Shown: positions 48,701 to 55,561 of the stretch, in pieces
Position numbering within the stretch: the first letter of the stretch is position 1
How the letters are laid out: every line of letters starts with the position of its first letter
Assembly (NCBI GenBank): GCA_020636025.1
Contig: JACJYQ010000002.1
Location: 62,001 to 126,000 of the forward strand
DNA: 64,000 bases
Direction of reading: 5' to 3'
Source of the DNA: Lewinellaceae bacterium
GTDB lineage: Bacteria; Bacteroidota; Bacteroidia; Chitinophagales; Saprospiraceae
Position numbers and translations under genes: made by a program
The notes under the pieces: model-generated
The model's input: only the letters and a program-made list of their open reading frames with translations
Databases searched by the model: none
Told to the model about the DNA's origin: nothing

Positions 48701-50027
48701 CCAATACCACGCAGGTAAGGGGGCCTGTATTCGATGCCGAAACGTCGGGAAAATTCTGATCACAGGTAACCTCTATTGAGGCAGAAGCCTCGCAACCGTT
48801 CGAATTATTAAATACAGTCAACGTGTACGTTCCACAGGCATCTACAACGGGGAAAAGAGTATTGTTACCAGTAACAATATTTCCGTCGATTGTTGTCCAG
48901 GTGTAAGAGTATTGCGCTCCCTGGGAAGATCCGCTTCCATCTAACGTTACCGATGTAACGAAACAATCCAGAATACCACCGCCACCGGCAACTGCTGTTG
49001 GTTCGGTGTTGTTAATGCCGACATTCACCTGGGTGACTTTTGTACACCCATTGGCATCAGTGGCTGTTACCGTGTATTGGCCTGGATCGAAAAAAGTGGC
49101 GGTGGCTCCAAAATCACCATTTGACCAGGAAAAATCAAACCCAGGTGTTCCGCCACTGGCCGAAGCTGTACTGGTAACGGATGTTTGCAAACAAGACAGG
49201 ATTTCGGGTTGGGAAGCTGTTAGGTTTAGCACTGGCGGTTGTGAAATTGAAACCGAGGCGGTTGCTGTACCGCTGCCACTAGAGCCCGTTACTGTTACCG
49301 TATAAGTACCTGCTGCGAGATTGGAAGCAGTTTCGGTGCTTTGTCCATTACTCCACAGGTAGGTATATGGTGGCACCCCGCCATCAGCTTCAACAGTAGC
49401 TGAGCCGTCATTTCCTCCAAAACATGAAACGTTTGTGCTGCTGGAGATGGTGGCCGTTACAGGGGGAGGGGCATTAAATTGATAAGAAGCAGAGAAAGCC
49501 TTTGGAAAATCTCCACTATCACTGTTATTTCCATTTGTAAAATTACCAATGAAATAAAAGGTAATGGTGTTGCCGGATACACCACCGGCCGGCGCCTTCC
49601 AGTTAAAATCCCAGGAAACGGTTCCACCCGAAAAGGATTTGCCATTTCTGTGTTCAATGTATTCCCGACTGGCAAAGTTTTCTGTTCCGGTTTGAGCGCT
49701 GGTGTTTATGAAATCGCCGGCATTTACATTACTTCCATCCACAGCCACCGCCTGAAAGCCACCTTTTGAAGGGCTTCCGGATGTAGCGTTCATGGTAAGC
49801 GTAAGGTTGTAAGTAACGTTGGCGTCAATGCTTCCGGGGAGTCCGTCAATGGTTACGTCACCATCGAAGTTGTTAGGGTTGCTGCCATCGTGGCATTCGT
49901 TGCAATGTCCATTAAAAGGGGCTCCGGTTTTGCCAGTTGGCGGATTGCTGTTGTTGGCTAGCCAAACAAGAGCACAGAGTAAAAGACCGGAAATTTGGAG
50001 AAGGCGGGAGTGTCGAGTAGCGGTCAT
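45723..50027 (-). CDS. Giant surface protein: choice-of-anchor V domain, SprB repeats, T9SS tail
   Basis: The 1434-residue protein has a signal peptide (LQISGLLLCALVWLA), then a domain with NSNPPTGKTGAPFNGHCNEC (C42, C45 and H46 form a CxxCH motif), matching choice-of-anchor V-type proteins. Next come about seven SprB-like repeats and related Ig-like modules: NVSCFGGNDGSATVEADGG, YLWSNGQSTETASNLAAGTY and similar ones near residues 740-1160. One HYR-like module follows (PPVVSCPATIFLCGAD). The end VVLYPNPVAESFRLK ... GGLYFLRL is a T9SS type A tail. SprB is the gliding adhesin of Flavobacterium; an adhesive role here is inferred. Whether CxxCH binds heme is unknown. Confidence 0.85.
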   Translation of the reverse strand: MTATRHSRLLQISGLLLCALVWLANNSNPPTGKTGAPFNGHCNECHDGSNPNNFDGDVTIDGLPGSIDANVTYNLTLTMNATSGSPSKGGFQAVAVDGSNVNAGDFINTSAQTGTENFASREYIEHRNGKSFSGGTVSWDFNWKAPAGGVSGNTITFYFIGNFTNGNNSDSGDFPKAFSASYQFNAPPPVTATISSSTNVSCFGGNDGSATVEADGGVPPYTYLWSNGQSTETASNLAAGTYTVTVTGSSGSGTATASVSISQPPVLNLTASQPEILSCLQTSVTSTASASGGTPGFDFSWSNGDFGATATFFDPGQYTVTATDANGCTKVTQVNVGINNTEPTAVAGGGGILDCFVTSVTLDGSGSSQGAQYSYTWTTIDGNIVTGNNTLFPVVDACGTYTLTVFNNSNGCEASASIEVTCDQNFPDVSASNTGPLTCVVLDATLNGDSQTPDVSYSWTGPNGFSSSDQNPMTNTLGTYTLVVENPVNGCTSSTTTFVSQNVVPPTDTARVSDTLTCQVDSVEISLSTNIQTASYMWMGPNGFSSNQKKDTIDAPGQYIGIVTDTINGCKTSDTIVVQQNITTPGATASSGGTLNCIVTSVQLAGGPAGQHTFSWDGPNNYMSDEQNPMVSNPGTYTITVMSEGNGCTSTASTMVQQNITPPTVSIASADNLNCNNNTVQLNASASSQGANFTYLWTTPDGIIESGETTLTPIISAPGTYNLLITNTSNSCTSTGSTTVSQSPAVTSDIILVTNVTCNGGSNGEALAEADGGNGIFTYEWSNGGTTAQITNLTAGTYTVTATDGENCTSTSSVSISEPAALLANATATGETALGANDGTANSAPSGGTAPYSFNWSNGETTAIITGLTPGTYTVTVTDENNCTIIKSVTVNSFGCDIDGTAIGTNISCNGAGDGSATVSLTGAADPVSYMWSNGETTEMISGLSPGTYTVSITDGNNCPLELSVTITQPAVVAPHASATGETGSGANNGTASSAPTGGTSPYTFLWSNDETTAMITGLTPGSYTVTVTDANNCTGTQSVVVSAFNCNLVASLTSADVSCSGGNDGAATAAIAGGQLPYVYIWSNGATTASITGLAAGTYTVTATDAVNCVVSQSITVSSPDPLVATVINIQNVQCLNDQNGSAEVVVTGGTAPYSLNSTLDNLGVGNYSVTATDANGCTTIVSFDIVATDNTPPVVSCPATIFLCGADVVHYPTPTVTDNCSAPGAPMLISGQLSGTAFDDGTTVQVFQATDAVGNTATCSFAVTVYPVPDIIIDGGSDDHNGEGVGSILITPTGGGGNFTFTWNKNGQFFSNMEDLTGLNAGTYTLTITDANGCTSALSPIVVNNTVATFEPGRSGSVVLYPNPVAESFRLKIIDLDVVAAAIFDSRGRIVYTLSPEEWQSEVKLNNISGGLYFLRLATAGGSIRFLKFMKS

Positions 50028-50194
50028 TAAAAAAAAAGTGGCTTTGTTTATTTACTTTTTAAATGTTGAAACATTATTTGTTTTAATGCAGGAATGAAAT
50101 AAAGAGCCACAAGAAAAGGTTTTCGCGGTATGCCAATTGTCAAATTATAGCCAAGGGTCGATTTTCAATTCTTTTTCAAGGATTTATAAACATC

Positions 50195-50248
50195 GAAAAA
50201 CGACTCTGCCCCGGAAGTCGGGCAAAACCTGACTCACCGGGGCAGAGT
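50195..50248 (-). terminator. Strong terminator of pckA
   Basis: ACTCTGCCCCGG and CCGGGGCAGAGT are perfect 12-base partners around a 22-base loop, followed on the minus strand by CGTTTTTC. It lies 26 bases past the pckA stop. Confidence 0.88.
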
Positions 50249-50273
50249 TAATGAATTAATTCAGCTGTGGGCG

Positions 50274-51887
50274 CTACACCTTTGGACTCACCGCCATCAC
50301 TTCAGGTTTTACCTGATCAGCATATTTTTCAAAATTGGAGACAAATTCCTTCGCCAGCGATTTGGCTTTTGCATCGTATTCACTGGCACTTTTCCAGGTA
50401 TTGCGGGGATTTAGCAATTCAGAAGGAACGCCCGGGCAGGAGACAGGAATTTCCATTCCGAATGTGGCGTGCTTTTCAAAGCTTACTTTATCCAATTCGC
50501 CATTCAATGCAGCTGTGATCATTGCCCTGGTGTAGGACAATTTCATCCTGCTTCCTACGCCATAAGGGCCTCCGCTCCAACCGGTATTTACAAGCCATAC
50601 ATTGGCTTTGCTTTTATGCAGCTTTTTACCCAAAAGGTCGGCATACCTGGCAGGGTGTAGTGGAAGGAAAGGAGCTCCGAAACAAGCCGAAAAAGTTGAT
50701 TTAGGTTCTTTTACACCTACTTCTGTACCAGCAACACGGGCGGTGTATCCACTGATAAAATAGTACATGGCCTGCTCCGGTGTCAACCTGGAAATAGGCG
50801 GAAGAATCCCGTAGGCATCACAAGTGAGGAAGAAAATATTTTTTGGATCTCCATCTGCGCGGCTCGGATTCAGCGCATTATCGATGTGATAAATGGGGTA
50901 TGAAACCCTGGTGTTTTCGGTAATGCTGCGATCGGCATAATCCACCTCCCGGGTGCCGTCAATAAACTTCACATTTTCCAAAATGGCTCCGTGGCGGATG
51001 GCCTTGAAGATATCCGGTTCTTTCTCAGGGGTGAGGTCAATGGTTTTAGCATAGCAACCACCTTCGAAATTAAACACTTCTTTATCTCCCCATGCATGTT
51101 CGTCATCGCCAATCAACATGCGGTTTGGATCGGCGCTGAGGGTAGTTTTTCCCGTTCCCGACAAACCAAAGAATAGCGCGATGTCTCCATCTTTTCCAAG
51201 GTTTGCAGAACAGTGCATAGGCAAGGCATTCTTGGTGCGTGTTGGCAGCACAAAATTGATCACAGAGAAAATGCCTTTTTTGATTTCGCCCGTATAGCCC
51301 GTGCCGCCTATTAAAACGCGTCGTTTTTTGACATTTATGATGGCAAAATTGCCTTGACGCGTTCCATCTCTTTCGGGAACTGCCTCAAAACCAGGAGCGC
51401 ATAACACCGTCCATTTAGGATCGAAACCGCCCAGGTCTTCGCGCTTTGGTCTCAGGAACATATTGTTGGCAAACTGATTGCTCCATGGATACTCGGTAAT
51501 CACACGAAGGTCGAGGCGATACTCGGGATTGGCGCTGGCATTGGCTGAAAGATCTCTGATATAAACTTCTTTCTTTTTCAGATAGCTGCATGCCTTGCGC
51601 CACAGGGAGTCAAATTTTCGAGACTCAAAAGGCAGGTTTACTTTACCCCAATTTACCTTTGAGGTAGTGGTGGAGTCTTTTACTATGAAACGATCTTCAG
51701 GAGATCGGCCGGTGAATTTTCCAGTATAAATTACAAGTGCGCCGTTATCGGCCAAATGACCCATTCCTTTGCTTATGGAATGTTCAACGAGTTCTTCAGG
51801 GCTTAAATTCCAATATACTGACTTTAGGTTTTTCAGACCAACTTCTTCCAAATTGGCCGTGGATGGTTTCAATCCAAATTCCTGCAT
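50274..51887 (-). CDS. pckA: Phosphoenolpyruvate carboxykinase (ATP)
   Basis: The enzyme converts oxaloacetate and ATP to phosphoenolpyruvate and carbon dioxide in gluconeogenesis. The 537-residue protein has normal length and all key motifs: NTGKFTGRSPEDRFIV-like YTGKFTGRSPEDRF, the P-loop FGLSGTGKTTLSADPNR (~245), MLIGDDEHAWGD (metal-binding), FNFEGGCYAKTIDL, and FFLTCDAYGILPPISRL. ATP-type rather than GTP-type is clear from these. It has a promoter at 51971 and a strong terminator, thus a single-gene unit. Confidence 0.95.
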   Translation of the reverse strand: MQEFGLKPSTANLEEVGLKNLKSVYWNLSPEELVEHSISKGMGHLADNGALVIYTGKFTGRSPEDRFIVKDSTTTSKVNWGKVNLPFESRKFDSLWRKACSYLKKKEVYIRDLSANASANPEYRLDLRVITEYPWSNQFANNMFLRPKREDLGGFDPKWTVLCAPGFEAVPERDGTRQGNFAIINVKKRRVLIGGTGYTGEIKKGIFSVINFVLPTRTKNALPMHCSANLGKDGDIALFFGLSGTGKTTLSADPNRMLIGDDEHAWGDKEVFNFEGGCYAKTIDLTPEKEPDIFKAIRHGAILENVKFIDGTREVDYADRSITENTRVSYPIYHIDNALNPSRADGDPKNIFFLTCDAYGILPPISRLTPEQAMYYFISGYTARVAGTEVGVKEPKSTFSACFGAPFLPLHPARYADLLGKKLHKSKANVWLVNTGWSGGPYGVGSRMKLSYTRAMITAALNGELDKVSFEKHATFGMEIPVSCPGVPSELLNPRNTWKSASEYDAKAKSLAKEFVSNFEKYADQVKPEVMAVSPKV

Positions 51888-51970
51888 AAGTATTTCAGTT
51901 TTAAATTGTTAGGCTGTTTTTTGTCGAAGCTGTTCAACTTCGCAGATGACATTTGTGGTGGTACAGTCCG

Positions 51971-52007
51971 CAAAAGTACAAAGTTCAATTCTAAGAGTTT
52001 TCAACAA
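51971..52007 (-). promoter_or_regulatory. Candidate promoter of pckA
   Basis: On the minus strand TACTTTTG (51978-51971) matches the -7 box; TTG occurs 23 bases upstream (52004-52002). The leader of about 75 bases includes a hairpin CGAAGTT-GAAC-AGCTTCG, whose role is unknown. Confidence 0.5.
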
Positions 52008-52186
52008 ATGTCACGCTTATCCTAATATATAATGGTTCCAGGCTTCATTTACGGGGATGATATTGGTCAGTATGGATGACGAAAAGGAGCGCAGTATGTA
52101 AGCAGCGCTGCGCGATTTAGTGGTCAAATTCAATTCTTGAAACGCTTGCGCCCTTTGAAAAAAGACAACATAGCCATTGCGTAAAT

Positions 52187-52471
52187 GCCCTGAAAGGGCA
52201 ATATCTCACAACAAAGGGTGCAGCCCTTTGATTCGTACCACCCTGAAACGAAAGCCCTGAAAGGGTGACATTATGTTCACAAAGTACTAGTTCAAGAACC
52301 ACTCAGAATATTCTATATCGCCCCTTCAGGGCTGGTTATAGGGGTTGACTTCAGTCAAAGGGCTGTACCCTTTGTTGCAGGATGTTGCCCCTTCAGGGCA
52401 GGGTTTCTGGGTTGACTTCAGTCAATGGGCTACACCCTTTGTTGTAAGAGTTTGTCCTTTCAGGGCAGGGT
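52187..52471. repeat. 67-base tandem repeats and inverted relatives (CCCTTCAGGG family)
   Basis: Units begin at 52320, 52387 and 52454, an exact 67-base period; each full unit carries CCCCTTCAGGGC, GTTGACTTCAGTCAA and a GGGCT-ACCCTTTG hairpin. To the left (52187-52266) lie inverted relatives: GCCCTGAAAGGGC, CAAAGGG-TGCAG-CCCTTTG and GCCCTGAAAGGG. It ends exactly where uppP ends (52472). The part 51888-52186 holds only the pckA promoter. Confidence 0.85.
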
Positions 52472-53287
52472 TCAAAAATCGCCTATGTTTACCCCTTCAA
52501 AATATCCCATTTTCCACAGGATCAGGATCAAAATACCGGCGAAGATCCGGTAGTATCCAAAGGCTTTAAAGCCGTGCCTGGTCAGGTAATTAATGAAACT
52601 TTTAATGGCGAGCATGGCCACCAGAAAAGCTACCACGTTACCTACTAGAAGCAGGTTGATTTGGTTTGAGGTAAGGGTGAATCCATCTTCTTTTACAAAA
52701 TCCCAAAGTGACTTACAGGTGGCCCCGAACATGGTTGGAACGGCGAGGAAGAAAGAAAATTCAGCAGCCGTTTTGGGTGACAGTTTCTGGGTGAGTCCGC
52801 CGATGATGGTTGCTGCCGAGCGACTGACACCTGGTACCATGGCCAATACCTGAAACATGCCAATTTTGAAAGCCTTTGGATAATTGATGTCATCCACCGA
52901 AGTTTCCATTTTGCTGCGGCGGGCAAAATACCCGTCGAGCAGTAGAAAAACTATCCCACCGGCAAGCAGTGCCAATGCTACTACGACTATGTTTTCGAGC
53001 AAGGCATCTATTTGTTTTTTGAGCAACAAGCCAAATACAACCGCCGGGATAAAGGCGATGAATAATTTGTAGTAAAAATTAAGGCTCTGAAGAAATCGCC
53101 TCCAGTACAACACCAGAACAGACAGGATGGCGCCAAACTGAATCGCCACCGTAAACACCTTGACAAATGGATCGGAGGCGATGTGCATGGCCGAGGAGGC
53201 AATGATCATGTGGCCTGTTGACGATACCGGAAGAAACTCCGTGATGCCTTCAATAATGGCCAGGATAATGGCTTGAATCAGATTCAT
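52472..53287 (-). CDS. uppP: Undecaprenyl-diphosphatase
   Basis: The membrane enzyme (BacA type) removes a phosphate from undecaprenyl diphosphate and so recycles the lipid carrier for cell-wall synthesis. The 271-residue protein shows the Glu-rich motif AIIEGITEFLPVSSTGHMII and the PGVSRSAATIIGGL motif, with about eight membrane segments. It overlaps the DUF3098 gene by four bases (ATGA) and forms part of the ftsX-DUF3098-uppP order seen in many Bacteroidota. Confidence 0.94.
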   Translation of the reverse strand: MNLIQAIILAIIEGITEFLPVSSTGHMIIASSAMHIASDPFVKVFTVAIQFGAILSVLVLYWRRFLQSLNFYYKLFIAFIPAVVFGLLLKKQIDALLENIVVVALALLAGGIVFLLLDGYFARRSKMETSVDDINYPKAFKIGMFQVLAMVPGVSRSAATIIGGLTQKLSPKTAAEFSFFLAVPTMFGATCKSLWDFVKEDGFTLTSNQINLLLVGNVVAFLVAMLAIKSFINYLTRHGFKAFGYYRIFAGILILILWKMGYFEGVNIGDF

Positions 53288-53646
53288 GAGGCCGCTTCTG
53301 CATTGTCTCCGCTGGCTGAGCCATCGCTTCTCTTAAAGATGCCCAGCACAATTACAATAAATCCGGCTACCATCATCAGCGGCGCAAGCGTAATCCTGAT
53401 TGGACTGTATATACGCTCAGGTTCCCATTTGTTTGGGTCGGGCATTGCGCCACCCGACATGGCTGCGAGGCCAAGCAGGATGAGTAAAAAACCTGCACCC
53501 ATGAGAATGAAGTTCTTGCGACCGAAAATAAGTACATCATTTCCATCCGTATTGAACAGGCGTTCCCGTTTGTCTGAACGGCGGGCAGGAGCCGGAGCAG
53601 CTTTTTTTGATACTGGCTGCGGGCGTTGTTTCTGTTGTTTTGCCAT
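53284..53646 (-). CDS. DUF3098 membrane protein
   Basis: The 120-residue protein has a basic, Ala/Pro-rich N-terminal stretch (~35 residues), then two membrane segments: IFGRKNFILMGAGFLLILLGLAAMSGG and ITLAPLMMVAGFIVIVLGIF, joined by PDPNKWEPERIYSPIRI. The FGRKNF and SPIRITLAP motifs match DUF3098. Function unknown; its constant place between ftsX and uppP suggests a cell-envelope role. Confidence 0.85.
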   Translation of the reverse strand: MAKQQKQRPQPVSKKAAPAPARRSDKRERLFNTDGNDVLIFGRKNFILMGAGFLLILLGLAAMSGGAMPDPNKWEPERIYSPIRITLAPLMMVAGFIVIVLGIFKRSDGSASGDNAEAAS

Positions 53647-53653
53647 AATGTTT

Positions 53654-53854
53654 AATTAGCTAATGGGATAATTAGCCAATATGCTAATGGTTTACTTTAA
53701 TTAATATTTGACTATTTAATTATACTTCACGCTGTTTGGTTTTGAAAATCGCCTGCGGCTAAATCATTGATTAACAGCGTTCAGTATGACAAGTGTTTTC
53801 ACAACCACTTTGCGGTGGCTATAGCTAATTAGCTTATTATCAAATTAGCTAATT
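53654..53854. repeat. Mirrored TTAGCTAAT arms around the 106-base element
   Basis: AATTAGCTAAT (53654-53664) and ATAATTAGC (53668-53676) on the left are mirrored by GCTTATTAT (53832-53840) and ATTAGCTAATT (53844-53854) on the right. The right arm reaches the ftsX stop codon. The 106-base element lies inside. Confidence 0.75.
53718..53823 (-). repeat. 106-base structured dispersed element, copy 2
   Basis: Reverse complement of 19472-19577 with two differences in 106 bases (an A for G in the internal loop, a C for T in the GCC-GYA-GGC loop). It separates ftsX from DUF3098 in what is normally a tight gene group. Confidence 0.9.
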
Positions 53855-54707
53855 AATACAATTCATCTATGCGCATGCGCAAGAACTTGTTTACCACAAA
53901 CCAGGTACTCAGTCCGGAAATCAATACGCCGATTATTATTAAACCAAACATAATCAGGACGGTACCATTTGGATCTTCCAGTTGTGACAGGTCCGGGATC
54001 AGTATTCTGAGCCACCACAGGGTGAATATCAGCGCAAAAATAGCCAATACTGCACTCCAAAGTCCATTAAATATTCCCCGACGAATGTATGGCCGACTGA
54101 TAAAATCCCAAGAGGCGCCAACCAGCTCCTGGCTCTTGATCAGAAAACGGTTGGAATACATGGCGAGCCGGATGGTATTATGGATAAGGGTAACAGCTGT
54201 AAAAATGAGCAGAAGGCTCAACAGCAATGTCACCATGCCCAAATTCCGGATGTTATCACTTACGTTGGCCGTATTCACCGCCTCGAAATAAAGGTCGCTG
54301 ACAAGGGTATCTTGCTTTAGTGTTTCCCGCCAGGTTGTAAGTTGTGCATCATCCAGATATTCCGCTTTAACGTTAAATCGGATCACATCACGCAGCAAAT
54401 CCGGCATATCTTCCAACATACTATCATCACCCAAATCTTCCTGCATAGTAGCCATGGCCTGTTCCTTGGTGACAAACGTGACAGTTTCGGATTTTACCAT
54501 CGGATTTTGCCTGATCTGGGCAACAATGCGCCTTACATCGTTGTCTGCGAGGTTTGGCTTTAATTCGAGCCAAATGTCCACCTTCTCTTTGAACAGGCTT
54601 ACTAACTTGCGGCCGTGTAAGGCTGTGAGTGCAAAGAAACCCAATACAAAAAGCACCAGTGCAACACTGGCTATGGCATTCAAGTAATTGGGTTTGGTTC
54701 GTGGCAT
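53853..54707 (-). CDS. ftsX: Cell division protein FtsX
   Basis: FtsX with FtsE forms an ABC-type complex that controls peptidoglycan hydrolases at the division site. The 284-residue protein has one N-terminal membrane segment (AIASVALVLFVLGFFAL), a periplasmic loop (~60-165) and three C-terminal segments with FLIKSQELVGASWDFISRPYIRRG. The start at 54707 (MPRTKPNYLN) is preferred: the longer form would begin at 54731, next to a TACCTTTG -7-like box at 54741-54734 and upstream of the likely transcription start. FtsE is not in the window, as is frequent in Bacteroidota. Confidence 0.88.
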   Translation of the reverse strand: MPRTKPNYLNAIASVALVLFVLGFFALTALHGRKLVSLFKEKVDIWLELKPNLADNDVRRIVAQIRQNPMVKSETVTFVTKEQAMATMQEDLGDDSMLEDMPDLLRDVIRFNVKAEYLDDAQLTTWRETLKQDTLVSDLYFEAVNTANVSDNIRNLGMVTLLLSLLLIFTAVTLIHNTIRLAMYSNRFLIKSQELVGASWDFISRPYIRRGIFNGLWSAVLAIFALIFTLWWLRILIPDLSQLEDPNGTVLIMFGLIIIGVLISGLSTWFVVNKFLRMRIDELY

Positions 54708-54817
54708 ACTGTAATTTTGCAGAAAAGACAAGGCAAAGGTAGAATAAGCTGCATCTTTTGTACTATGATTAAAGTGTTTTATATGATTTGACCGCTCCCG
54801 GACTTCCCACGGGATTG

Positions 54818-55474
54818 ATGAAAAAAGCTGAAACTAAAATGACAATGAATCCTGATTTCTCTAAAGCACTTTGCAGGTACAAAAACTGGCTTTTGCTGTT
54901 CCCTGTTCTTTTGCTGAGTTTCTCAATACAACAGCCTGAGCAGCCTGTCACCAAGATATATTTCAGAAACCCCTCTTTTGAAGGAGCCCCAAAGGCATCC
55001 AGTTGTCCGGTAGGCTGGCACTCCACGATTCCCGGCAGCACGCCCGATCTGCTGCCGGGCGCCTGGGGAATTGAGTATACACCCCAGGATGGAGAAACCT
55101 GCATCGGCCTGGTTACCCGCTTTGATGGATCAACGGAGAGCATCGCCCAGGCACTGGCAGAGCCACTTCCGGCGGATGTCTGTTATTCATTTTCCGTATA
55201 TCTCGCACACATTGAAAAATACGTAGGCTTCGACAATCCTACAAGATTACGTGTTTGGGGAAGCCCATCCAAAACAGAAAAAGGGAAGCTCTTGTGCAGT
55301 TCTCCGCTCATCAATCACAGCGACTGGAGAAGTTATGATTTTCAGTTCATCACTCCGGGTACGATCCGCTACCTGACACTGGAAGCCTGGTATGGACCGG
55401 GAACCACTTTTAAGTACAATGGGAACATTGTGCTGGATCATTGTTCGCCGATTGAGAAATGTGCGCGAGCGTGA
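54818..55474 (+). CDS. Secreted protein of unknown function, Bacteroidota type
   Basis: The protein has an N-terminal hydrophobic segment (NWLLLFPVLLLSFSI) preceded by a basic stretch; the start could be 54818, 54839 or 54845, giving 218 to 209 residues. The mature part begins KIYFRNPSFEGAPKASSCPVGW and continues with beta-strand-rich segments (PADVCYSFSVYLAHIEKYVGF, TRLRVWGS, IRYLTLEAWYGPG, VLDHCSPIEKC). This pattern recalls secreted jelly-roll (carbohydrate-binding-like) domains that often stand next to gliding or T9SS proteins. No T9SS tail is seen. Function unknown. Confidence 0.7.
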   Translation: MKKAETKMTMNPDFSKALCRYKNWLLLFPVLLLSFSIQQPEQPVTKIYFRNPSFEGAPKASSCPVGWHSTIPGSTPDLLPGAWGIEYTPQDGETCIGLVTRFDGSTESIAQALAEPLPADVCYSFSVYLAHIEKYVGFDNPTRLRVWGSPSKTEKGKLLCSSPLINHSDWRSYDFQFITPGTIRYLTLEAWYGPGTTFKYNGNIVLDHCSPIEKCARA

Positions 55475-55561
55475 GCGGAGATGATATCCGATATCGCGAA
55501 ATCCGATATACGATTTGAATAGTAATGTATCAATTGCGTGAAGCCAACCCTTTGTTTTATT

